Source: a virus. From it: a DNA stretch of 38,487 nt. Made by a program: the position numbers and the translations under genes. The notes under the pieces are model-generated. The model saw only the letters and a list, made by a program, of their open reading frames with translations. It had not been told where the DNA came from and ran no database searches. This document shows, in pieces, positions 9,530-16,599 of this stretch; within the stretch, counting starts at the first letter, position 1, and every line of letters starts with the position of its first letter. The DNA lies in the IMG/VR virus record IMGVR_UViG_3300042401_001086, positions 1 through 38,487 of that record; one strand, given 5' to 3'.

Positions 9530-9549
9530 TATTTTAATTACAATAAAAT

Positions 9550-9975
9550 ATGGAAGGTTTAGTTTTGTCAGAACAAGATTTATTCTTACTTGAAAAGTAT
9601 AGAGTAAAATTAGATGTAAGTAATGGATATTTTAGGATTTATTTTGATAATAAGTACGAATATCTACATAGATTTATAATTAAGGCAAAAAAAGGAGAGA
9701 TTGTAGATCATATAAACAGAAATAAAAAAGATAATAGGAGAGAAAATCTAAGAGTTGTATCAGCAAAATTAAACTCATACAACAGAAAAGTAGTTAACAA
9801 TTTAGGCAGAGGAATTTATTACGATAAATTTGGAAATAGATATAGAGCTTGTATAAGCAATAATAATAAAACATTAAAATTAGGCTCTTTTAAGAATATA
9901 GTTGATGCTAAAAAAGCGTATAATTTAAAATCAATTGAGATTTATGGCGAAAATGCATTTCAACATATAATATAA
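9550..9975 (+). CDS. Free-standing HNH homing endonuclease with AP2 DNA-binding domain
   Basis: 141 residues. The HNH core spans about 37-80: Y-L-H-R-F at 38-42, then EIVDHINRNKKDNRRENLR, where the D-H-I-N and N-R-x-E-N-L-R elements are diagnostic. Residues about 88-138 form an AP2-type DNA-binding domain (GIYYDKFGNRYRACI ... LGSFKNIVDAKKAYN). Such genes are mobile inserts in phages that copy themselves by cutting unfilled alleles. It sits alone between lysis and replication genes with its own -7 element and a terminator behind it, in keeping with an insert. It could also be domesticated, for example to help packaging. Confidence 0.85.
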   Translation: MEGLVLSEQDLFLLEKYRVKLDVSNGYFRIYFDNKYEYLHRFIIKAKKGEIVDHINRNKKDNRRENLRVVSAKLNSYNRKVVNNLGRGIYYDKFGNRYRACISNNNKTLKLGSFKNIVDAKKAYNLKSIEIYGENAFQHII

Positions 9976-9985
9976 AGAAAATCAG

Positions 9986-10013
9986 CGTATTTCATTTGAG
10001 ATGCGTTTTTTTT
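9986..10013 (+). terminator. Intrinsic terminator after the HNH gene
   Basis: CGTATTTC (9986-9993) pairs with GAGATGCG (9998-10005) with two G-U pairs around a four-base loop. Eight T residues (10006-10013) follow. It separates the late tail/lysis/HNH transcript from the early promoter at 10049. Confidence 0.75.
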
Positions 10014-10024
10014 GTGCTTTTTAT

Positions 10025-10056
10025 TTTGTTTTAACAATTATAATTACATAATTTTG
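10025..10056 (+). promoter_or_regulatory. Early promoter driving the replication genes
   Basis: TTTG at 10025-10028 and TAATTTTG at 10049-10056 match the -33 and -7 elements of Bacteroidota promoters with a 20-base spacer. The predicted start of transcription is near 10062, about 20 bases before the first ATG at 10081. A strong terminator lies just upstream. Confidence 0.75.
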
Positions 10057-10080
10057 TCAAAACAATAAATCATTAATGAT

Positions 10081-10467
10081 ATGACTAAAAAGAAAATAAT
10101 TATGTATACGATTGGTTATGAACCTGAGATATACAAATTCGATGATGTAGTTTTCGAAGTGTTAGATGAATCATCAATTAGAATAAATTACCTTGGAATG
10201 GAAAGAGATTTTGAGGTGTTTATGCAGGAATGGTTTCCGACAGAATGGAAAGATGACGAAGAAGAACAATTATACATTCCGTTTACGACAGAAGAATTAA
10301 TGAATATGTTTGAATCATTCAAGAATATAAATATCTGTAATGATTGTTCAGGAAATGGGTATTACGAAGAACTTGAAGAATGCTATAAACCTGCAAGTGA
10401 ATGTTGTGGTGGGTGCTACAAAAAAGTTTTGTGTGATTGTACAGATTTAATTTTTCCAATCGTATGA
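10081..10467 (+). CDS. Early protein with C-terminal cysteine-rich zinc-binding region
   Basis: 128 residues; the first gene behind the 10049 promoter. The first 80 residues are acidic and mixed alpha/beta. Residues about 84-125 hold a Cys cluster: C-x-x-C-S-G-x-G (CNDCSGNGYYEE), then CYKPASECCGGCYKK and CDC. The CxxCxGxG element resembles one half of a DnaJ-type zinc finger. It probably binds zinc, and may bind a host protein or nucleic acid. No specific family recognised. Confidence 0.6.
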   Translation: MTKKKIIMYTIGYEPEIYKFDDVVFEVLDESSIRINYLGMERDFEVFMQEWFPTEWKDDEEEQLYIPFTTEELMNMFESFKNINICNDCSGNGYYEELEECYKPASECCGGCYKKVLCDCTDLIFPIV

Positions 10468-10667
10468 AAAAAAACATTTTGAAATCAATGTTGCATTTTG
10501 ATATGGATAGATACCAAAAACTTGTTGATGCAAAAAATGGCATAACAAGAATTGAGCCTAAGAAAAAGACAATGTGCCAATTGAAAATCATTAAAATTTC
10601 AGTTTTTATTTTTATAATGTTATTAGTAACCATAAGTATTTTGACGATATGTTTTATAGGAGAGTAA
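10464..10667 (+). CDS. Small C-terminally anchored membrane protein
   Basis: 67 residues when started at the ATG at 10464, which overlaps the previous stop as ATGA. An upstream in-frame TTG at 10437 is less likely. A basic soluble part is followed by one hydrophobic segment at the C-terminus (about 44-64, ISVFIFIMLLVTISILTI). Function unknown; it is presumably an early host-interaction protein in the inner membrane. Confidence 0.6.
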   Translation: MKKNILKSMLHFDMDRYQKLVDAKNGITRIEPKKKTMCQLKIIKISVFIFIMLLVTISILTICFIGE

Positions 10668-11155
10668 TGTTTATTGATAGTAACGATAATTTATTCGTTT
10701 ACAAATTACCTGATTCATTAACCGAAGATCAAATCACTTGGTATTTTGAATCGTACCTGAATCTTGAAGGTGAATGGAGATACGCAAATGATGTGAAAAT
10801 CCATCGTAGATTGAGTGTTGCAAAGTACATCACACTATTTGCAAGTAAAGATTTTAATTCAGATGTTGTAATGATTAAAAATTACGTCAATTCATATAAC
10901 GCACGTGATGCAGTATGGATTCAGATGAAGTCTTATGCTTGTAAATACCTATACAAAAAAGGAATGACAATGACAGACATTTCTAAGGCTTTAAACTACA
11001 AACATCACACAAGTGTATTCTACTTCATAAACAACTATAAAAACTTCACCAATCAATTGAAAATGGAAGATTTTATAGATAAAGTAAGGGGTGGATTGTA
11101 CCCAAAATTTATTGATGGAAAAGTTGTATACATAAAAAATAATAGCAATGATTAG
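10649..11155 (+). CDS. DnaA domain IV-like replication initiator protein
   Basis: 168 residues. The C-terminal half contains ARDAVWIQMKSYACKYL, then GMTMTDISKALNY-KHHTSVFYFINNY. This corresponds to the helix-turn-helix of DnaA domain IV, with KHHTSV in the place of the RDHTTV signature. No AAA+ ATPase domain is present. The N-terminal 80 residues are not recognised. I infer that it binds phage origin DnaA-box-like sites or competes with or recruits host DnaA. An alternative ATG lies at 10667. The upstream gene overlaps by 19 bases. Confidence 0.7.
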   Translation: MFYRRVMFIDSNDNLFVYKLPDSLTEDQITWYFESYLNLEGEWRYANDVKIHRRLSVAKYITLFASKDFNSDVVMIKNYVNSYNARDAVWIQMKSYACKYLYKKGMTMTDISKALNYKHHTSVFYFINNYKNFTNQLKMEDFIDKVRGGLYPKFIDGKVVYIKNNSND

Positions 11156-11516
11156 AGGTCACGAAGAAATCACTCACGATTTGAATGAGCAGGAGTATGA
11201 GTTAGCACTCAGGATTGCACCAATACTTAAAGGAAAGACCAAGGAAAATCCAGTATTAGCAATTCAAATCATAAATGGTGTTAATGAAAAATGGAATCCA
11301 AAACCAAAATTTACAGATGCAAGACTGAGAAAAATTATCAACTATTACAGAGTTCAATCTATCCTTCCAGTTATTAGCACATCAAAAGGATATTACGTTA
11401 GTTATGAGGAAGATGAGATAAATGGAATGATTCAAAGTTTAACTCAGAGAGCCAATTCGATAATTGATGCATCGTTCGGTTTGGGAAGAATTTTAAAGAA
11501 AGTTGAACCGAATTAA
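11148..11516 (+). CDS. Winged-helix-like protein of the replication region
   Basis: 122 residues, 8-base overlap with the DnaA-like gene. The predicted pattern is helical (NEQEYELALRIAPIL, NPVLAIQIINGVN), then a recognition-type helix (FTDARLRKIINYYR), then a beta wing (VISTSKGYYVSYEEDE). A closing helix, INGMIQSLTQRANSII, follows. This looks like a DNA-binding winged helix, and similar small proteins sit next to replication initiators in Bacteroidota phages. DNA binding is inferred from pattern only. Confidence 0.6.
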   Translation: MIRGHEEITHDLNEQEYELALRIAPILKGKTKENPVLAIQIINGVNEKWNPKPKFTDARLRKIINYYRVQSILPVISTSKGYYVSYEEDEINGMIQSLTQRANSIIDASFGLGRILKKVEPN

Positions 11517-11534
11517 AATAATTGTTTATATTTG
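11503..11534 (+). promoter_or_regulatory. Promoter for the structured RNA at 11541-11634
   Basis: TATATTTG at 11527-11534 is a consensus -7 element. TTG at 11503-11505, inside the end of the upstream gene, is 21 bases before it. The predicted start of transcription is near 11541, right at the 5' edge of the foldable sequence. Confidence 0.7.
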
Positions 11535-11540
11535 CACATA

Positions 11541-11634
11541 GTTCGCTTCGACATTTTTAGAACTTAAAGATTTTTGTAACCCTTTTGAAGAAGTAGTGAG
11601 GTCGAAGCCACGAAAATTCAAGAGGGTTTTTTTT
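11541..11634 (+). ncRNA. Structured non-coding RNA or leader with pseudoknot and terminator
   Basis: About 94 nt between a promoter and a T8 run, without an ORF. Two helices interlock. GCTTCGAC (11545-11552) pairs perfectly with GTCGAAGC (11601-11608). AACCCTTTTGAA (11578-11589) pairs with TTCAAGAGGGTT (11617-11628) with one G-U pair. The 3' strand of the first helix lies in the 27-base loop of the second, so together they form a pseudoknot. The second helix plus T8 (11627-11634) is a terminator by itself. It could be a small regulatory RNA, or a leader that controls readthrough into 11655. I cannot assign it to a known RNA family. Confidence 0.6.
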
Positions 11635-11654
11635 ATTTATTTAATTTTTTTTAT

Positions 11655-11855
11655 ATGATTTACAAATTTGAATGCCTATCAAATGATGGTGGAACAATGG
11701 AAGTTGAATTACTTAATGAAGATGCAATTTCTGATTGCGCAGTAATTTCAATAAGAAATTCCGAAGATGATAAATGGAGGACAATACATTTGTCAAAGAA
11801 AAATGTTTATCATTTAATTGGTGCTTTACACTTACTGCATAAAGAAATGAATTAA
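11655..11855 (+). CDS. Small hypothetical protein
   Basis: 66 residues, acidic, with a beta-rich first half and a C-terminal helix (KKNVYHLIGALHLLHKEM). It is the first gene downstream of the structured RNA and joins the next gene through a TAATG overlap. Transcription probably depends on readthrough of the preceding terminator, or on T-rich sequence at 11627-11653 that I cannot resolve into a promoter. No family recognised. Confidence 0.55.
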   Translation: MIYKFECLSNDGGTMEVELLNEDAISDCAVISIRNSEDDKWRTIHLSKKNVYHLIGALHLLHKEMN

Positions 11856-12478
11856 TGAGAAAGGCATTTAACTTTTTCCATAGTTACTATGATGTAGCAA
11901 AGGAATTAAACGACAAGGATAGACTTTCCTTTCTTGATGCATTACTTAAAAAACAATTCGAAGGAAAGGATACTGAATTATCAGGAATGGCGAAATTTGC
12001 GTATCTATCTCAAAAACACTCAATTGAAACCCAAATCAAAGGATATTTTGATAAAACAAAAGATGCAATGTTTGCCCCTTGCCAAGTGGGTACAGAAGGG
12101 GGTAGTAAAGGGGGTTATGTAGCCCCTTCGGTACAAGAGAAAGGGAAAGAACAAGAGAAAGAACAAGTACAATTAAAAGTAAATAATATAGAGGATCGCA
12201 AATTAAAATTTGCTCACACACTAAAACCTTTTTTAGAAATTTATGGTAAAGATTTATTGAATGAATTCTATCATTACTGGACAGAGCCAAATAAATCAAA
12301 TACAAAAATGAAATTCGAACTACAACAAACTTGGAGTTTGGAAAGAAGACTAACTACTTGGTCGAAAAATGATAAAAATTTTAATAGAAAGCAAAATGGA
12401 ACAGAAACAAGAACTTCAAGTCAGAACGATGCAATCAACAAATTTAGAGAACGCATTGTATCTGCGATTGCAAAGTAA
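11855..12478 (+). CDS. DUF6291-like replication initiation / organizer protein
   Basis: 207 residues. The N-terminal segment FHSYYDVAKELNDKDRLSFLDALLKKQF...SGMAKFAYLSQKHSIETQIKGYFDK matches the DUF6291 pattern found in replication proteins of Bacteroidota phages (helices, then a conserved aromatic/basic end). A Gly/Lys/Glu/Gln-rich linker (about 80-110) follows. A second helical domain (about 115-175) contains FLEIYGKDLLNEFYHYWTE and TWSLERRLTTW. The two-domain layout with linker resembles phage replisome organisers. It likely binds origin DNA and loads the host helicase, which is inference. Confidence 0.65.
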   Translation: MRKAFNFFHSYYDVAKELNDKDRLSFLDALLKKQFEGKDTELSGMAKFAYLSQKHSIETQIKGYFDKTKDAMFAPCQVGTEGGSKGGYVAPSVQEKGKEQEKEQVQLKVNNIEDRKLKFAHTLKPFLEIYGKDLLNEFYHYWTEPNKSNTKMKFELQQTWSLERRLTTWSKNDKNFNRKQNGTETRTSSQNDAINKFRERIVSAIAK

Positions 12479-13151
12479 AGGATTAGCAGTATCAAAAACA
12501 GATTGCAGTAGAGGAAATCAAATCTCTATCCAAATGCACCCTGATAAGATTGAATGCGCAATCCAAATCTTCAAACAGATTGTTGATTCAGCAGATATTT
12601 ATTACGGAATCAGGGCAGGACAATTATCAGAAGCGTTAACCGACAAAGTTGTAAAAACTATCCTGAGAGATTATTCCGAACTAAGCATTGATGATATTGA
12701 TTATGCATTCGAACGATACCGAAAAGAAAAAAACGATTGGAGAAACATCACATTTAACGAATTAATTGCACCATTAGCGCAGTATCACAAAGTCAAGTAT
12801 GCAGTAAGCAAAGAACTTTTAAAATTGCAAAAGGAAATCAAGGAAAGCGGTGAGCGTGATGAAAAAGAGCGAGAATTTATCAATATCTCTCAAAATCTAT
12901 ACGAAGAAAGCCTGAATTCAGGAAATACTTATCTCGGAGATATTTTTCACGCAAGAAAAATTTACGGAAGCCTGATTGGTCGAATAGATGAATCAATTTT
13001 AAGCGATTTGCAGAGGGAATCAAATTTTCAGTCGCACGAATTATCTAAAAGTAATCCATTTTTGCATTTAAGCCACACTCCTGAGCGTATCTATGCCAAG
13101 ATGGTAGTAGATTATGGTGTTGCTAATAAAATGCCTTTAAACATAAAATAA
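12429..13151 (+). CDS. Replication-associated protein, possible helicase-loader partner
   Basis: 240 residues if started at the ATG at 12429. In-frame ATGs at 12369 and 12396 would enlarge the overlap with the previous gene to 110 or 83 bases. The protein is mostly helical and charged. YGIRAGQLSEALTDKVVKTIL and YAFERYRKEKNDWRNITFNEL look like a packed helical domain, and a long coiled region follows at about 135-165. No ATPase motif is present, so it is not a DnaC-type loader itself. The place after a DUF6291-like gene suggests it acts in replication initiation. Confidence 0.55.
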   Translation: MQSTNLENALYLRLQSKGLAVSKTDCSRGNQISIQMHPDKIECAIQIFKQIVDSADIYYGIRAGQLSEALTDKVVKTILRDYSELSIDDIDYAFERYRKEKNDWRNITFNELIAPLAQYHKVKYAVSKELLKLQKEIKESGERDEKEREFINISQNLYEESLNSGNTYLGDIFHARKIYGSLIGRIDESILSDLQRESNFQSHELSKSNPFLHLSHTPERIYAKMVVDYGVANKMPLNIK

Positions 13152-13158
13152 TTGAATT

Positions 13159-13416
13159 ATGTCGAAGAAAGAAAAATTTATAGATTTGCCAGTGAAGATT
13201 TTCACGCTTGAAGGAAAGTTGTTAACACGTGAATACCTGAAAAAGTACAAAGGAACTGAATTCACAAAATGCTATTATCAGTATGTTAGTATAGATTCAG
13301 AAACGAATTTACTATCTGTGATGTACAAGACAGATGATGGCGAATGTTTAGATGAAAAATTAATAGTTGAAAGAATAAAATATAATAACAAATCAAAATG
13401 GAAGAAAAAGAAATAA
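13159..13416 (+). CDS. Small basic hypothetical protein
   Basis: 85 residues, ending in a strongly basic tail (NNKSKWKKKK). The middle (FTKCYYQYVSIDSETNLLSVMYKTDDG) reads as a beta-hairpin. The start is 7 bases after the replication gene stop, and the end overlaps the next small gene by 19 bases. Probably nucleic-acid or protein binding; no family recognised. Confidence 0.55.
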   Translation: MSKKEKFIDLPVKIFTLEGKLLTREYLKKYKGTEFTKCYYQYVSIDSETNLLSVMYKTDDGECLDEKLIVERIKYNNKSKWKKKK

Positions 13417-13538
13417 AAGCAAGAATTGAAGAATTGAAATCTCAATTAACTGGAAATTTGTTCGAAGATGGAGAAATTCAGCAGGAAATTTATGAGTTGA
13501 AAAAAAATCTTGAATCCAAGGATAGAAGAACACCCTGA
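13398..13538 (+). CDS. Small protein with out-of-frame acidic CxxC tail (probable frameshift at an A8 run)
   Basis: The zero frame gives 46 residues ending ...YELKKNLESKDRRTP. One base of shift at the A8 run (13500-13507) would join the helical N-terminus to ILNPRIEEHPEEDDDEGCLN followed by CGS, ending at 13578. That acidic tail with a C-x-x-C end looks like a real C-terminus, whereas the zero-frame tail does not. So the intact product is probably 13398-13578. Whether the shift is a sequencing or assembly error, a mutation, or programmed slippage cannot be decided here. The function is unknown. Confidence 0.55.
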   Translation: MEEKEIKARIEELKSQLTGNLFEDGEIQQEIYELKKNLESKDRRTP

Positions 13539-13622
13539 GGAAGATGATGATGAAGGTTGCTTAAATTGCGGTAGTTAATTATTTTATTTGTACATTTACA
13601 TCTGTAAACATATAATATAATT

Positions 13623-14162
13623 ATGAAGACAGAAAAAATGTATGAATTGTATCTAAGCGGATTGTCATTGGAACAAGTTGGGAAGGCTTTTGGTGTTTCA
13701 AGGCAATCCGTTTTTAATAGGTTTAAATCTAAAAAATTAGAATTGAGGAGTAAGTTTTTAAAACCATTCATTGTTGTAGATGAATTAAAATTTACGATAA
13801 ACAGAGATGGGTATTATGAATGTACAACAAGAGATAGGCTTATGTTGCATAATTACATATATGAATCTAAATATGGTGTAATACCTAATGGTTTTGAAAT
13901 ACATCACATAGATTTTAATAAATTAAATAATGAAATTTCAAACTTACAATTAGTAACTCCATCTGAACATACAAAAATTCATTCATTAGCAAGGAATGGT
14001 TCAGGTATGAATAAAAAAGTTAGATGTATAGAAACTAATGAAGTGTTTGATTCTATAAAACAAGTAGCAATAAAACACAATCAACACGCATCTAATGTTT
14101 CAAGATATTACATTGATGGAAAAAGAAAATTAAATGGCTTTACATATGAAAAAATCAATTAA
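13623..14162 (+). CDS. HNH endonuclease with N-terminal HTH and C-terminal NUMOD-like repeat
   Basis: 179 residues. Residues about 8-34 are a helix-turn-helix of the resolvase type (LSGLSLEQVGKAFGVSRQSV). The HNH core at about 75-120 contains LHNYIYESKYGVIPNGFEIH, then HIDFNKLNN and ISNLQLVTPSEHTKIH (key H-H-I-D, N-N-x-x-N-L and final H). The C-terminal part (VRCIETNEVFDSIKQVAIK ... SRYYIDGKRKLNGFTYE) is like NUMOD1/IENR1 DNA-binding repeats. A free-standing homing endonuclease next to the methyltransferase gene, which it overlaps by 17 bases. A TTTATTTG string at 13583 may be a weak promoter. Confidence 0.82.
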   Translation: MKTEKMYELYLSGLSLEQVGKAFGVSRQSVFNRFKSKKLELRSKFLKPFIVVDELKFTINRDGYYECTTRDRLMLHNYIYESKYGVIPNGFEIHHIDFNKLNNEISNLQLVTPSEHTKIHSLARNGSGMNKKVRCIETNEVFDSIKQVAIKHNQHASNVSRYYIDGKRKLNGFTYEKIN

Positions 14163-15261
14163 AATAGGAAGTCAGTTTTCAGGAGTTGGTGCTTTCGACC
14201 AAGCATTGAATAGATTAGGTATTAAATATGAAAATATTTTACAATGTGAATGGGATAAATATGCAAGAGATACATATCTTTTAAATTATGAAAAACCAAG
14301 ATATTATGTTGAAGATGTTCACGATACACCATATAAAGAAATAACTGAAATGTTTGGTAGTTTAGATATCCTGATGTCATCGCCACCTTGCCAATCATTC
14401 AGTATGGGTGGAAAAAGACTTGGTAAAAACGATAAGAGAGGAATCTTGTTCTTTAATTCTTATGAATTCATAAAGGAAAATAAACCAAGGTATTTCATCT
14501 TTGAAAATGTTCGCGGATTACTGTCTGATGATGGTGGTAAAACATTTTCCGAATGGGTTAATATGCTTGGTGGAAAATCAATAAATGGATTGCCAGTATT
14601 ATTCCCATACAAAGAATCTGTTCCATATCATTTGTATTGGAAAATAATGAATGCAAAAGATTATGGTGTTCCACAAAACAGAGAGCGAGTATTCTTAGTT
14701 GGAATTAGGAATGATGAAGACAATAATTTCAGGTTTCCAATTGAAGTTCCACTACAAAAAAAACTTGTTGATGTATTGGAAAATAGCGTTAACGATAAGT
14801 ATTTGCTTTCCGAAAGAATGATAAATGGTTTCCTGAATAAAAGAGAGGAATTCGCAAAGCAATTTAAACCAAAAAGCGTTGACGATAATGTGTTGAATTG
14901 TATCACTACGAAACCAACCGACAAAGTCACTTGCAATTACATCAGGGTTAGGTCTGCGGTTCAAAAAGGTTATGAATTGGCAACTAAAAACGATTCCATC
15001 AACTATCAGAACATAAAATCAACTACTCGCAGAGGTAGGGTTGGAAAGGGGGTTGCTCAAACATTAGATACAAAATGTGAGCAAGGAATTCTAACTGATG
15101 ATTTCAGGTTGAGAAAATTAACACCAAGAGAGTGTTTCAGGTTGATGGATTTTCCTGATGAATTTACTTGGACAGTATCAGATGCCCAAGCATACAAACA
15201 AGCAGGAAATTCGATTGTAGTAGGTGTATTGAGTAATATCATAAGTAGATTCAATCTATGA
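14146..15261 (+). CDS. DNA (cytosine-5-)-methyltransferase
   Basis: 371 residues from the ATG at 14146; an alternative ATG lies at 14134. All core motifs of C5 methyltransferases are present: motif I GSQFSGVGAF (SAM binding), motif IV SPPCQS with catalytic Cys near residue 82, motif VI F-E-N-V-R near 119-123, motif VIII Q-N-R-E-R-V-F, motif IX RKLTPRECFRLMDFP, and motif X QAGNSIVVGV. The target-recognition region lies at about 210-305. No cognate restriction enzyme is visible, so it is likely an orphan enzyme that protects phage DNA or marks it. The target sequence cannot be read off. Confidence 0.9.
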   Translation: MKKSIKIGSQFSGVGAFDQALNRLGIKYENILQCEWDKYARDTYLLNYEKPRYYVEDVHDTPYKEITEMFGSLDILMSSPPCQSFSMGGKRLGKNDKRGILFFNSYEFIKENKPRYFIFENVRGLLSDDGGKTFSEWVNMLGGKSINGLPVLFPYKESVPYHLYWKIMNAKDYGVPQNRERVFLVGIRNDEDNNFRFPIEVPLQKKLVDVLENSVNDKYLLSERMINGFLNKREEFAKQFKPKSVDDNVLNCITTKPTDKVTCNYIRVRSAVQKGYELATKNDSINYQNIKSTTRRGRVGKGVAQTLDTKCEQGILTDDFRLRKLTPRECFRLMDFPDEFTWTVSDAQAYKQAGNSIVVGVLSNIISRFNL

Positions 15262-15500
15262 CAAAAGCACAAGTTAAATTTGTAAAAGGCTATTTGTATC
15301 AGCAGATAGCCAATTACTATGAAATTACGATTAGTGAATTCGATAAATTAATGAAGGAAAGATTTGGGTTTGAACATCTATCAGATCAAGACGAAGAAAT
15401 GTTTTACGAAATATGCCTTTATTGTTTCAGGATTGGTGATGAAGTTGGATTAGACCTGAATTTTCCAAATAACGAATGGATTAAAATATATGACATCTAA
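15258..15500 (+). CDS. Small acidic hypothetical protein
   Basis: 80 residues, acidic and helical, translationally coupled to the methyltransferase by ATGA. It has many aromatic residues (YLYQQIANYY, MFYEICLYCFRI). It overlaps the NinG-like gene by 11 bases. Possibly a partner of a neighbouring DNA-processing enzyme; no family recognised. Confidence 0.55.
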   Translation: MTKAQVKFVKGYLYQQIANYYEITISEFDKLMKERFGFEHLSDQDEEMFYEICLYCFRIGDEVGLDLNFPNNEWIKIYDI

Positions 15501-16062
15501 AAAAAGAAAATGCAAATCTTGTAAAGAACCTTTTTCTCCGAGATATGCGAACGAAATAGTTTGCTCAAAGAAATGCGACATTGATTATAAAACTGCTCAG
15601 GCATTAAAAAACCTATCCCAAATTAAGAAAGACGAAGCAAAAGTTTGGAAACAAAAAAAAAGAGATCATAAACTTTCCGACATTTCATTTTGGGCAGATT
15701 TATGTAAAAAAACTTGCCATACATATATTCGATTCAGGGATAAAGACAAAGGTTGTATTAGTTGTGGTAAACCATTGAGGGCAGGAAATACCGATGCAGG
15801 ACATCTATGGTCATCAGGAGGTCATTCGTATCTTAGGTATCACGAATTCAATATCAACGCACAATGTTCAAGACCTTGCAATAAGGATAAAGCAGGGGAT
15901 ATAAATAATTATAGAATCAATTTTGTTAAGCGTTATAGTCAGGAATTGATAGACGAACTGGATAGCTTAGCCAAAAAAGAAAAAAGGTTTACCATAGATG
16001 ATTATAAGGAAATTATAGAGTATTACAAAGAAAAAACTGCTTTATTGAAAAAAAATATTTGA
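15490..16062 (+). CDS. ninG: NinG/Rap-like recombination endonuclease
   Basis: 190 residues. The N-terminal zinc motif (CKSCKEPFSPRYANEIVCSKKC) is followed by a long basic helix. The conserved NinG core follows: CISCGKPLRAGNTDAGHLWS, HEFNINAQCSRPCNKDKAGD and NYRINFVKRYSQELIDEL. This order matches phage lambda NinG (Rap), a structure-specific nuclease that acts on branched recombination intermediates. It precedes the ERF and YqaJ genes and completes a phage recombination set. Confidence 0.85.
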   Translation: MTSKKRKCKSCKEPFSPRYANEIVCSKKCDIDYKTAQALKNLSQIKKDEAKVWKQKKRDHKLSDISFWADLCKKTCHTYIRFRDKDKGCISCGKPLRAGNTDAGHLWSSGGHSYLRYHEFNINAQCSRPCNKDKAGDINNYRINFVKRYSQELIDELDSLAKKEKRFTIDDYKEIIEYYKEKTALLKKNI

Positions 16063-16067
16063 TTTTA

Positions 16068-16097
16068 TTTGTTTTTAAATATTATTGTGTATATTTG
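16068..16097 (+). promoter_or_regulatory. Promoter for the recombination operon
   Basis: TTTG at 16068-16071 and TATATTTG at 16090-16097 are separated by 18 bases. They lie in the only sizeable gap in this stretch, upstream of the ATG at 16122. The match to the Bacteroidota consensus is good. Confidence 0.75.
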
Positions 16098-16121
16098 CAT
16101 TGTATTTAAAACCAAAACAAA

Positions 16122-16400
16122 ATGAGTAAGCAAAAAAAAATCTATGACTTTGTAAGCGACCTATCGGTTGCAGATTACAAGACTGAAAACAAAAAAGAAT
16201 TGAATAAAATCGTTGATGATATTTTCAATCAAATAGAATTGGAAGCAAAACTTGATTACAAGGATAAGGAGTTCCAGTATTACAAAAGAGTTTTAGTTCT
16301 TCAAAATATAATTGAAGATATGGCAAATGAAATGTATATGAATAAGATTTCATTCAACAACAAAATCAAAATGGTAAATAATGTTTTAAATTATAAATAA
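16122..16400 (+). CDS. Small helical hypothetical protein, first gene of the recombination operon
   Basis: 92 residues, almost entirely predicted helix with evenly spaced hydrophobics (LNKIVDDIFNQIELEAKL, VLVLQNIIEDMANEMYM). It directly follows the 16090 promoter and joins the next gene by a TAATG overlap. No family recognised. Confidence 0.6.
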   Translation: MSKQKKIYDFVSDLSVADYKTENKKELNKIVDDIFNQIELEAKLDYKDKEFQYYKRVLVLQNIIEDMANEMYMNKISFNNKIKMVNNVLNYK

Positions 16401-16591
16401 TGGCAAAAAAAGTAACAATTGAGATTCACGATTACGTGGAAAGCGCAATGCTGATTTCAGCAAAAGTATGTCTTCATAAAAACGAAGATTTAACAACAAA
16501 AGTTGGTAGAATTGAAAAGTCCTTAGAATTATTCAATAAGGCAGTAGAACAAAACCTAATTAGTATAGCAGATTTAGTAAACTTAAAATAA
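16400..16591 (+). CDS. Small hypothetical protein
   Basis: 63 residues, start coupled to the previous stop. Helical, with the pattern GRIEKSLELFNKAVEQNL in the second half. It precedes the ERF gene by 8 bases and is most likely part of the same operon. Function unknown. Confidence 0.55.
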   Translation: MAKKVTIEIHDYVESAMLISAKVCLHKNEDLTTKVGRIEKSLELFNKAVEQNLISIADLVNLK

Positions 16592-16599
16592 AAAATAAA

